DNA of 64,000 nucleotides, taken from Loxodes magnus. Its lineage: Eukaryota > Ciliophora > Karyorelictea > Loxodida > Loxodidae. Below, in pieces: positions 53,944 through 63,739 of the stretch. The notes under the pieces were generated by a model. That model made no database searches and was not told where the DNA came from. It was given only the letters and a program-made list of their open reading frames with translations. The stretch spans positions 1,674,001 through 1,738,000 of the forward strand of contig CAMPDV010000013.1 of assembly GCA_946699065.1 (NCBI GenBank), given 5' to 3'. Position 1 is the stretch's first letter. Each line of letters opens with the position of its first letter. Made by a program: the position numbers and the translations under genes.

Positions 53944-56163
53944 TCATTGTATTTAGGACTTTGCACTTAGCAGCCTAATAATTGAGTCCAGTTTTACTTC
54001 AATTGAGTCAATCTTTTTATCGGTAGAACTAGTTTGAATTTTAAGGAGTTCGACTTCTTTCATTTTCTCCTCGATAGAATTTACCTTTCCATCAATAGAG
54101 CTTGTTTAAGTCTTAAGTATCTCTATTTCTTTCACTTTCTCCTCAATAGAACTTGCTTAAATCTTAAGAATCTCTATTTCTTTTGCTGTTTTCTCAAGAA
54201 AAGAGATTGTATTATTTTTTCCTTCAAGAGAATCTATCTTAGTAATTTTTCCTTCTAGAATATCTAATTTATTTGTGTTTTAATCAATTTTTTCGTTGAT
54301 TTTATCTTCAGTCTTTTTGATGCATTCTCTTACATCCGCAACTTTTCCTTCCCATCCAAAACCTTCTTCTTGATAGTAATTATCACAAATATGAAGATAT
54401 TATCCGTTATTTTTTGGATTTCATAATGAAAGGATCTGTTCTATCTCAAGAAGAACTTCAGTTTTTTCTCTATAGTCATAATAGACTTGCTAGATTTAAA
54501 ACTCATCAAAGGAATCTCCTAGAATAGAGATGATCATATTAAGCATTATCACTACATTTAAAATAATAGCTAAGAGGAATGTAGTATATATTATATCCAA
54601 TCCTTCCCTATCAAATACTCCTGAATCTCCTGCTATCAAATCAAAAGATGAAATTCATAAGCTTTTAAATGAGACTTCTTCACCCTTTGCTGCAATATAT
54701 AGAAGACCAAATGCTAGTGTGGTATAAACCATTATAGTAAGGAAGTATCTTATTTTGTAAAAGGAATCTAAAATCAGCTTTATGTAATATCTTGTTTCGT
54801 CAAACGATCTAAATGCTGTAATTCCACGTAATACGTTCAATAGTAGAAAAATTCAGTTAAATGCTTCTATATAGATATCAAAAGCGCAAAAAAATATCCA
54901 TGGAATTATGCAAATGATTCTAGTAATATCAACTATATTCCAAGCATCCTTAAAATAATCTAATCTAGTTATTCTAATTTAAAGCTATTCCCAAGCAAGC
55001 AAACACGCATTTATTAGCACCAATAAAATCAAGGAAAGGTAAAAAAAACAAAAAGGTTTAATCATCAAAACAACAATAAGAAATAAATTAAGTCATATCA
55101 AGCAAGAAATACCAAAGATTATATATCATAAGTAATTTCACTTTAAATTAATATAACTTCTTATTATTTTATGTTTGTATAAATCTTTATCTTTTGAGAC
55201 TAGGAATGAATTTAATAGCTAAATACTTTAATCAGATCCAACAACAGAAGGCAGTTTGAATTTAGATGTAGATATTTTAAGATGTTCTTTAGATTAATCA
55301 TCTATTTATGAATTAGTTTCCTGAGGTAAATCTCTTTAATAAATACTTTATTCTTAGTTAGCAAAAGGAAGTTTTTACTAAAATAATAAGAAACTTTAGA
55401 CAAAAAAGTCTGAGAATTTGATGCGATAATCTTACTCAACATACCGATAGTCACGAAGATTTTTGTCAAAGTAAAGTAGATTGTTAAGTAAAGAACCCAA
55501 AAATGTAGAAGAATTACTTATAATATCAGAAAAATCAAGTTATAAAGATAAATATGTAGCTCTTTAGGTTATAAATTCACTATTTTCAAGTTAAGATATG
55601 CAATCCAAGATTAAATCAATCGTACTTTAATGCTAGTAAAAAATAGAATAAAACAAAGGAGAATGGCCAAAAACATCAGACCGCAACTATATCTAATAGT
55701 TTTTAAATGCTAATTGTAAAATTTCAGTTTTTCCTAAAAAGCTACAGAAATGAAGAGGAGTAAATAAAAATTAAGTAAACGTGCAATCTCATGAAAAAAT
55801 TTATTAAAAATTATCTGAAAACAAATTCTATCAAGTAGTTAATAAAGTCAATATGGAAATATTTTGCAAAGGAATAAAATAAAGACCGTACAAAAATTAA
55901 TAATTTTTAGTGAAATTCGGAATAGATACAAACTTGCAAGAAAATTAAGAAAAGAATCTTTAGATGTTTCAGAGTTTTATAGATGAGTCATAAGAAGAGC
56001 TAGCGAGTATATTTCCATCTGGACTAAAGGTAACTTTAGTGACAGTATCTGTATGTCCTTAAAGCGTCATAATTTCTTAATGAGTTTATAGGTTTCATAG
56101 TTTTATATTTGAGTCTTCAGAAGAGCTAGCGAGTGTATTTCCATCTGGACTGACTTTATCAAT
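53944..56163 (-). CDS. WD40-TRP/polycystin-like cation channel, 5'-truncated
   Basis: A single frame of 740 codons runs to TGA 53946-53944. At the 5' end are two WD40 repeats 42 codons apart (SPDGNTLASSSEDSNIKLW, SPDGNILASSSYDSSIKLW). In both, the conserved Trp is TGA (56097-56095, 55971-55969). An ankyrin-like segment follows (FTPLHFCSFLGKTEILQLA), then NNLLYFDKNLRDYRYVEQD. The membrane part has YIIFGISCLI, FYLSLILLVLINACLLA, AFN(TGA)IFLLLNVLRGI and RSFDETRYYIKLILDSF, then a pore-region DLIAGDSGVFDREGLD and a last span TTFLLAIILNVVIMLNMII. The C-terminal tail is a repeated coiled coil (KEIEILKIQASSIEEKV). WD40/ankyrin proteins with a TRP-type channel are typical of ciliates; cation conduction is inferred. 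The first WD40 repeat breaks off at about 56,163, next to an RT element, and no N-terminus was found beyond that element. Confidence 0.75.
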
Positions 56164-56199
56164 AATTCTATAGTATATTGGGAAAATATAACTCAGAGA

Positions 56200-58940
56200 A
56201 AATATAAAATAAATAGGTTATAAGATGCAATAGATAGGCTAAAATATTAAGATATTTCCTACAAACTTATCTAGAATTCTTTTAAATAGATTAAGATAAT
56301 CTTGAAGATTAATATGAATGCATCAAAAGTAATATTTAAGACAATGCTGATCAAACATTAGGTTCGTTTATTCCAGACTCAAATTATAACAAACTTCCTC
56401 GAGCTCTCACAAAGAAATATATAGAGGCAAAAAGAGCTAACTCAGAATATAAGGAAGCTCACGTAAAATTTGGAAGAATAAACTAGCAAGTAACTAATCT
56501 TCATGAGGAAGCAAAACGACTTTGGAAAGATTTCAAGTATAATCTATGAAAATTTAAAAAGAACAAAGCAAAAAAGAAATTTCTACTTCTTAATGGAGAT
56601 TCTAAGGAAATTTTTTCACAAGTTAAGAAAATTCTAAATCCTTTGAAGAGAAATACTATGAACTTTAATTAAGAAATCAAAAATAAATTCATTGAATCAT
56701 GGGAAAATTGTGTTTTTAACAAGCATTCTAATCTAACTCAAGAATAGATAAATCTTAGTAATTAAAAAATAGATAAAATATACGATAATATTTAAGAAAT
56801 TAAAGATTATCCACTCTCGTATTTGTAAGGATTTGATCTTTTTACCATAAAAGAAATATAATAAATTATAAAAGAAATTCCGAATGGAAAAGCAGCTGGT
56901 CCAGATGGAATAAAAGGCGAACTTCTGAAATTTGGTGGATAATATTTATTAATAATTCTTCATTCTTTTCTGAATAATATGCTAAGACTTGGAAGAATCC
57001 CTTAGGAATTAAATATATCGGTGATAATTCCAATATTTAAAAAAGGAAATAAAGATGATTGGAAAAACTGACTACCTATTTCTCTTATTAATACTATTCT
57101 AAAACTATATAATAAAGCTTTAACAAAAAGAATATACAATCTGATTTATTAGAGAAATTTGATTCACCCTTCATAAATGGGATTTATGAAAAACAGATAA
57201 ACAACTTAATAAATTTGAATAATATAACAAATAATTGATAACTATCGGAAATGTGCTAAAGGTAAGACTAAATTGATAGCAACACTGATAGACGTTGAAA
57301 AAATGTTTTACTCAATAGAAAGAAGACTCTTGTTTGATTAACTTAAGAGAGTTAAACTACCACTTGGAATAATAATAGCATTAGAATCGCTTTATAAAAA
57401 CCTAAATTCTTCATTTATCATAGATGGTAAGAGCACCAGAACTTTATAATTTAACAATGGAGTTATGTAAGGAAGTTCTCATGGACCAGTTTTAGCATTA
57501 TTGTATTATGACACAGTAATTAGATATCTGGAAAGTAAAAGTAACTAATTGGGATTTAAATGCCAGGATTCAAGTATTAGCTTCGCTTGTAAAGGATGGG
57601 TAGATGATCTTATTCTTCTTTCCAAATCTGCAAAGTAGATGTAGAATTTAATAAATGAAGCAAATAAAGCTTTTGCATGAACACATTTAAAGATTAATGT
57701 TACCAAATCCGAATGCATCTAATTTCTAAAGAAGAATCAGAAATAATAAATTTTAAATTTATGATTAGGAAATTAACCAATTGCTTAAAAAGAACAAGTA
57801 ACATATTTAGGAGTTATTCTACATTAGAAGAAGAACTTAAATCCCCATTGCAAAGAAGTTGCATTCAAATATATAGCTGCAATGAAGAAAGCTGTTTTTT
57901 AACTGATGAGATATAAGAATGTAACTCCTTGACATTTTAAAACTTTATGTAGACTTTTTACATTACCTAAAGCAGAATATGGAGGAGACTTAGTACCATG
58001 AAGTATTCAAAAAGGAGTAACTGGAGTTTTGAACAGAATAGAATCAAGCATGAGATTAATTTCAAGAAAAGCTTTTTAAGTAGCAACTTCAACATTTAAT
58101 GAATCATGTTATATAGACCTGAATTGATAACCCTTTAAGCACATTATGGCTATAAAATTCTTCAGATTCTACCATAAAATTAAATAAGAAAGTATTGATT
58201 TTCCAAAATCAACAATAGGCTCTCTTTTCATTAATATATGGAAAAAAGGATTTCAATACTACGATTAAGTGTAGCAATTATCAGACCTTTATAATATCGA
58301 TCTGCAGAATTAATAGAATAATACCAATCTTAAAACTTTTACTAAACATGTAAGAGAAAAAATACAACAATATTTCTACAAAGTAGCTACTAAAAAATTT
58401 ATGAGGATGAAAACAGCTAAAGTATATACTGAATAATTTGGTAATCTTTAACAATTTCCACAAATTACTTATACTAAATTAAACAAATAGTATAGACGAG
58501 AAATTATCAGTATATATAAACTTAGAACCTAAACTTATAATTTCCGTAAGGATCTTTAAGATCGTCATTACCCAATTGATAATCCCTTTTGTATGTGTGG
58601 AGAGTATAAAACTTTCGAGCATATCTTTAAATGTGTGTACTATTCTAATATAATGAATTGATTATCGGAAAAGATCGGAAATTATGACTTAAGGCGCCTT
58701 ATACTATACGATCAAGAATATCTAAACTCATTTTCAAGGTCTAAATTGGAGAATTTAGACTTATAAATCAAAATATTTCATAAGAAGCTAATGATAAGGA
58801 GACTTGAGATTCTAGAAATGGAGAAAGCAAAAAAGGAAGAAGCTAAAGATGAATAGAAAGAAGAACTAATTAAAGAAAATGATGAAATGTAAACAAGATT
58901 AAAAAACTATTTAAAAACATTTACTAACGTCTATAATTGA
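56200..58940 (+). mobile_element. Non-LTR (LINE) reverse transcriptase element, plus strand
   Basis: One frame is continuous from about 56,300 to TGA 58938-58940 without a framesh­ift: RLWKDFKYNL, RT finger PNGKAAGPDGIKGELLKFGG, IPIFKKGNKDDWKN(TGA)LPISL, MGFMKNRQTT, motif A TLIDVEKMFYSI, motif B GVMQGSSHGPVLA, motif C GWVDDLILLS (TGG 57597-57599), thumb FA(TGA)THLKINVTKSECIQF, and C-terminal CMCGEYKTFEHIFKC. About ten TGA lie at likely Trp positions (for example 57069, 57678, 57999). No endonuclease domain: the 5' end abuts the broken channel gene, so it is 5'-truncated. It is related to the minus-strand copy at 25.9-28.6 kb, with A(TGA)ADDL there for GWVDDL here. The continuous frame makes this the better-preserved copy. 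Confidence 0.82.
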
Positions 58941-58968
58941 AAGAAGCAATTCTTGCAATTAAAGACGT
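58927..58968 (+). terminator. Strong hairpin over the end of the RT frame
   Basis: Arms at 58927-58939 and 58956-58968 pair at 12 of 13 positions. An inner AAGAA/TTCTT stem closes a GCAA loop. The TGA at 58938-58940 lies at the end of the left arm. It may be the 3' structure recognised by the RT or a signal helping TGA act as stop; both roles are inferred. Confidence 0.55.
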
Positions 58969-59075
58969 CAAAAAACTCTTTTAGTTTAAATTTAATTATA
59001 AAAAAGATAAATTATAAAGAATTTATAGCTAATTAATACAAAGATAAATTATTACAAATAAGTACTTGAAAAAAA

Positions 59076-59870
59076 ATGGAATAATCTATTCGCCTTTCCA
59101 AAAACCAAATTAAGAACGCAAAAAGGAAAGCTGCGAAACTAATGCAGAAACAATAATAAGAAGAAGATAAATCAAGTTCCTCATCTGAAGGAAAAGTTAT
59201 AATTGGAACAATAGAGACGAATCCATTAAAAGTACAAAAATAATCAGAAATCTAAATATAAATTGACTAAATGAAAACAATAATACAAAATTATTAGGAA
59301 ACAATTTACAATCAAGGGGAAAAAATAAGAGAACTAATGAATACTATCGAAGATTAAAACAACGAGCTACTAATAATAAGACGACAATTGATTTAAAATA
59401 ATTTAGTCACGGAATAGTAACTATATGAATAATCTCAATCGAATTTTAAGCAAGAATAAAATATGATTATTGAAAAAGTTTCTACATAAGCAAACATCCA
59501 AGAAAAATAGAATGACGAAAAGATTAATATAGAATTACTCCAAAGAATCGATTAACTTGAAAAAAAGTATTTCTGAAGAGATTCAAGAAAAGACCAATCA
59601 AAAATTGCTATTATTGCAAATCAAAGTGACACCTATTACAAAATTGCGATCAGTGAAGATAAATTTAGATGAAAGAACAACAAAGAACGTTAAGAATGCT
59701 TAGCAGACTCTGAATCACCGAAACGGGAATTTACAAGAAGAAGATATTCGTATAAAAGACAGAAGATTCTCAGTGGTTCCATCCACAAAAAAAATGGCGT
59801 GGTATCCATCCACGCTAAAAAAAATGGTAGCAAAAGCCTGGTTGAAAATCCAGGGAATGCTAAACTTTAA
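59076..59870 (+). mobile_element. Gag-like (ORF1-like) unit D directly downstream of RT
   Basis: ATG 59076 is in the same frame as the RT ORF, 135 bp past its TGA. It encodes MEQSIRLSKNQIKNAKRK, SSSSEGKVIIGTIETN, a coiled coil with QGEKIRELMNTIEDQNN and NIELLQRIDQLEKKYF. A frame shift near 59,575-59,600 leads to the knuckle CYYCKSK(TGA)HLLQNC (from 59606), L(TGA)ITETGIYKKKI, then three hairpins to 59,854. It is homologous to element E along its length. Either this is a composite element with RT before gag, or two independent elements lie side by side. The usual LINE order is ORF1 then RT. Confidence 0.65.
59773..59854 (+). other. 3' triple-hairpin cassette of element D
   Basis: GTGG/CCAC (59773-59786), GCGTGG-TATCCAT-CCACGC (59797-59815) and CCTGG-TTGAAAAT-CCAGG (59837-59854), separated by A-rich linkers. 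The last loop is identical to that of element E and similar to the GGTGAAAATCC of element B. Confidence 0.65.
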
Positions 59871-60199
59871 TTACTTTTAGTTTACTATTATAATTATTAC
59901 AAATAAGTGACTATTATTGAACTGATACTAGAGACAAAGCTAATATGCTTATATAATTTATTTAGATATTAAGATAGTTAAAAGATAATAAATTATGGAA
60001 AAATTTGAGAATCGAAATGAGATATCTTTACTAATTAAATTTTGAATATAATATAATAGACTTGATTTAAGATTATTTAAAATAAACTTAATAAAATATA
60101 AAGAAATAAAGTAATCTATTTATTTTTAATAAGTTTTAAATATTATTTTTAGATTAAAAGCATTTAAATTCAATTTATTATATATATAATTTATTTTAA
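59871..60199. other. A+T-rich spacer
   Basis: No gene. No continuation of the truncated WD40 gene was found on the minus strand here. Confidence 0.45.
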
Positions 60200-60465
60200 A
60201 TAGAGAAAAGTAATCCTCCAACTGAGATCGACTTAAACTCTGGCAGCTTGAAATATGTCATGTGCAAAAAACGAACAAAAATATTGGTAGGAGCCAAGAG
60301 ATAAAGAGACATCAAATAGTGTTAATGATGAAAGATGCTAGATACTAAGGCCTCTAAGAGTTGCATTCCAATCACGATTCTATAGAAAGTAAGACTCATA
60401 AGGAAATGCTGACACCGTGAAAGAAAGTTTATTAAAGAATTGCGAGACCATTTGTTCTAGGTTGT
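60200..60465 (+). other. G+C-rich block, family 2 (copy a)
   Basis: Aligns with 63,740-64,000: both start after TAAATAGA with GTAATCCTCCA and share CATTGACTTAA-like sequence, AGGAGCCAA, TGATGAAAGAT, AGATACTAAGG and GACTCA. The copies differ by many substitutions and small indels. No convincing reading frame is shared. Probably a structured RNA or non-autonomous repeat. Confidence 0.5.
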
Positions 60466-61613
60466 ATAATATAATTTTTTTAATATAAATAGTAATTTTA
60501 TAATATTAGTTTAGTTTAAGATTTGATTCCTATGGAAAAATAATTTTATATTTGAATATTTGAACTTACTTATGAAATGTTGATATTGATATTAAATCTG
60601 GTAGACTAATTGAATATAGTTACTTTAGGTATGAATTGTATTTAGTCTAAGCTTAATCTATATAATTAGGATAAATAGTAAATAATTAGATTGATGTAAT
60701 AATTAGCTAATTTAATTTAAATAATAGGAATTAGATATTTGATTAGCAGTTTTATGTATTAATATGATATTAAATCTGATTGGTAAATGTTGTTTTGAAG
60801 TATTTATGAATATATAAAAATAAATAGGGAGATTTGATAATTAAATGAATGAATATTTGAAGTAATAAATGCATCTTGAGATAATAAACAATGATTTAAA
60901 TAAGTTTTAATAAAAAGACGATTAAATATTTAAATTACATGTTGATATATAAATTGATGAATTAGTTTTCTATTTATTTCTATAATAAACTTATTTATTA
61001 TCAAATTATACATTTCTCTTTTATAAATATTCTAATAAAGTTTAATACTTTAAATATATACTAATTAAAATATCCTAATCAACATTATTTACGTTAGTTT
61101 TGCTACATTTATAATATATTAGTAATATAAAAAGTTAAATAGATAATATTATATAACTACAGTAACTTTTAGAATATATGTCTACAAGTTAATTTAAAAA
61201 TATGCTAACTATTAAAGAACATAGTTAATGGATTAACATTCTTTAAAATCTTAAATAAATTAAATAATATTTAAAATAAAATTATACATGCCTAAATTAA
61301 AATTTAGATCAAAAAGATTTATATTTTAAACTTAGATATGCATTATGTTTTAAATAATAAAGATAATACTAAATTTAAAAGATTTCTATTATAAAGGCTA
61401 TCATTTACAGATTTCATAGATTCTACATAATTTTTTAATATTTAAATAATTAGATGCTTAATATAAAATAATTTAGATATTTCTAGAAAGGAAAAACTAT
61501 AAATTGCATGTTTTATCTAATAATAATATAAATATATTAGTATATCATTATTTATTTATAATATTATTATTATTACTATGATAAAATAAATTGCATAATC
61601 AAATAAATTACAA
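60466..61613. other. A+T-rich DNA
   Basis: No recognisable gene or repeat between the G+C-rich block and gag-like remnant F. Confidence 0.4.
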
Positions 61614-61900
61614 ATGGCTTAAGAAAAGGGTTTTATACCACCTTCTAAAAGTAAGAGAGAAAGCAAGAATTGAAAATATTTAGCTCAAGTTTTCTTTAAT
61701 TATTTATCTTCTTAATCAGCAAAAAATATTTTTAAAATTTAACGAAAAACTTGAAAAGGACTAAAAAAGCACCTTTAATTTCAAAAATGAAGAAAAAAAC
61801 ATAGAAACTAAAGGAAATCATGTTTTTGTGCTTTAAGTATTTGATTTTAATTTTGACAAGTGAAAATTGCTTAATTAGCACAGATAAAAGGTGTAGAAGG
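61614..61900 (+). pseudogene. Gag-like element remnant F
   Basis: ATG 61614 begins MAQEKGFIPPSKSKRESK, resembling the N-termini of elements A and B (GFKxGFY, then a Lys-rich stretch). No coiled coil or zinc knuckle follows, so it is a remnant. It has lost the higher G+C of element B. Confidence 0.35.
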
Positions 61901-63079
61901 TTTCTATAAGACTATTATACCAATTTCTCATAGTATAAGAGAAAATTGCAGCATCTTTTCTTTAACGTACGTCTTAACTTTAATTATCTCAACTTTCTTA
62001 AGAGAATCAACTCAGAATCAAGTAAGAAAAATAGAAAATCAGAAAAAAGTTAAATAAAATATACTTTTAATTTATAAAATCCTTTATACCAACTCTTTTT
62101 TAATTAAATTTTCCTTTAAAAATAAACAAATTACTTGTCTTAGTAAAATTGAATCTATTAAAAATTAATGAAATACTCTTTTATTTACTTTAGATAAAAG
62201 AAATATTATTCAAGTTAATAAAGAATAATAATTAAATAACCTTCTAACTTAACTACTTTCATTGATCTATCTTTGAATATCAATATCTCTTCGCTTTTTT
62301 ATTCAATGAAAGTTATAGATTTATTTAACAGACATTGCTTATCTTTTTAAATATTTACATATAATTCAAATTATTTTTTAATTATTTTAAGATTTTTATA
62401 AATAAAATAAATAATTCAGTTAGAAATTATTGTAAAGCAGAAAAAACTAAATGGTTAGTAAATTAGAAAGGAGCTAATCAGTTAATACATAAAGAAAGTA
62501 TAAAAAAGTTAGCAATGGAAAATATTTCCCCAGTTAAATATATAATTTGTTTTCTTTTTATGATTTAGTAAAGTTAATTAATTTTTTATTTTAGTCTATT
62601 TGAAATAACAAAGTTAATTTAAAGCTAAAATAGTTTTAACGCTTTAAACTATAAATAATAAGAAAATAATTTTATAGATAAAGAAGTATAATTCTAATTA
62701 TTTTTAAATTAAAAGCTGTTAGTTATTATAAGATAATTTTGCTATTATTTAATTAAATAAATTCTTAAGCAACGTTAAATCTTAATTCCAAAATAAAATA
62801 TTAAATTCATTTATAATTAAAATTAAAGCTATAATATTTAGTAATTTAATACTAAATTATAGTAGCCCTCTATTTATAAATAAAACTAAAACTATAGCTA
62901 GCAAGGAAGGTCTTTATGGATAATTAATGAAATTATAGCAAAGAGCATATATAAAGCTAAGTATGTTGAAATAAAAATTTCGTATATAAGTTAATTTATA
63001 AGTAATTTAATTATTTTGAATTCCTTATTTATTAATGTTATATTCAGAAGAAATATTAATTATAATATATATTTTAAAT
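61901..63079. other. A+T-rich DNA
   Basis: No recognisable gene. Confidence 0.4.
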
Positions 63080-63440
63080 AAGGTGGAAAGCCCTTTCCTT
63101 AGGATGTTACTTGGAGGCCCTGCAGGGCAACTAAAATATGAGAGCGGACGGAGCATAAATCGGAGAAAGAGAAACCAATAACAAGAGAAGGAAGATTCGA
63201 CAAGCTGGAGAACTCTGAATGCCAGGAGGAAATTTTCTTCATCATAGGTCGGGGAAAGAAGCACCTGTAATCGCATATTGCATCCTATGCTTTTGGAAGG
63301 AAAATCTACAGGGACGTACTGCAGGAAAAGAGAAAAAAAGATAGAGAGACCCATAAAATTTTATTTTTTGACATTAAATAAAATTATTTTAAAGAGCTGA
63401 GCACCAACGAGAGTGCTACGCGCTCTATAATCCAATTTAT
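63080..63440 (+). ncRNA. G+C-rich structured element, family 1 (copy b)
   Basis: A block of about 45% G+C with a perfect 12-bp palindrome GCCCTGCAGGGC (63117-63128), then an A+T-rich linker and a terminal hairpin (about 63,397-63,428, AGCAC/GTGCT inside GAG/CTC). The end motif GTGCTACG-GCTCTATAAT is shared with the minus-strand block at 19,355-19,745. A 109-codon minus-strand frame over it has no family resemblance, and I treat it as chance. RNA gene or non-autonomous element, by inference. Confidence 0.4.
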
Positions 63441-63739
63441 TTATTAATTAATTAATTTATTTGTTATCATAAATAATTACTTTTAAGTTGCTACTAAAAG
63501 TATAAAGTTTAAAGTATATTAAGTAAACTTAAAAAATAAAGATTAAAATTAGGAATTTAAAATTTTAGTAGTTTTTTAATAGAAAATAGAAATAAAGTTA
63601 TAAAAAGATAAATTTATAAATAAAATAGCTTAAATAATTTATGGATACATTTATGAGCGTAAGATCATACACTTCGTAACAGGGATTTTAAAAGAAGAGA
63701 TAAACATTACAACAAGTTTTAGAATTATAATCATATATA
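63441..63739. other. A+T-rich spacer
   Basis: No feature recognised between the two G+C-rich blocks. Confidence 0.4.

Noticed and set aside
54034-54840. Standard-code frames at 54034-54258 and 54530-54727 on the plus strand and 54655-54840 on the minus strand
   Set aside because: The plus-strand frames are antisense to the channel gene; the minus-strand one is a fragment of the channel frame cut by TAA/TAG/TGA under the standard code.
63025-63354. 109-codon minus-strand frame over the G+C-rich block at 63.1 kb
   Set aside because: No family resemblance. The length is explained by fewer stop codons in G+C-richer sequence, and the related block at 19.4 kb has no equivalent frame.
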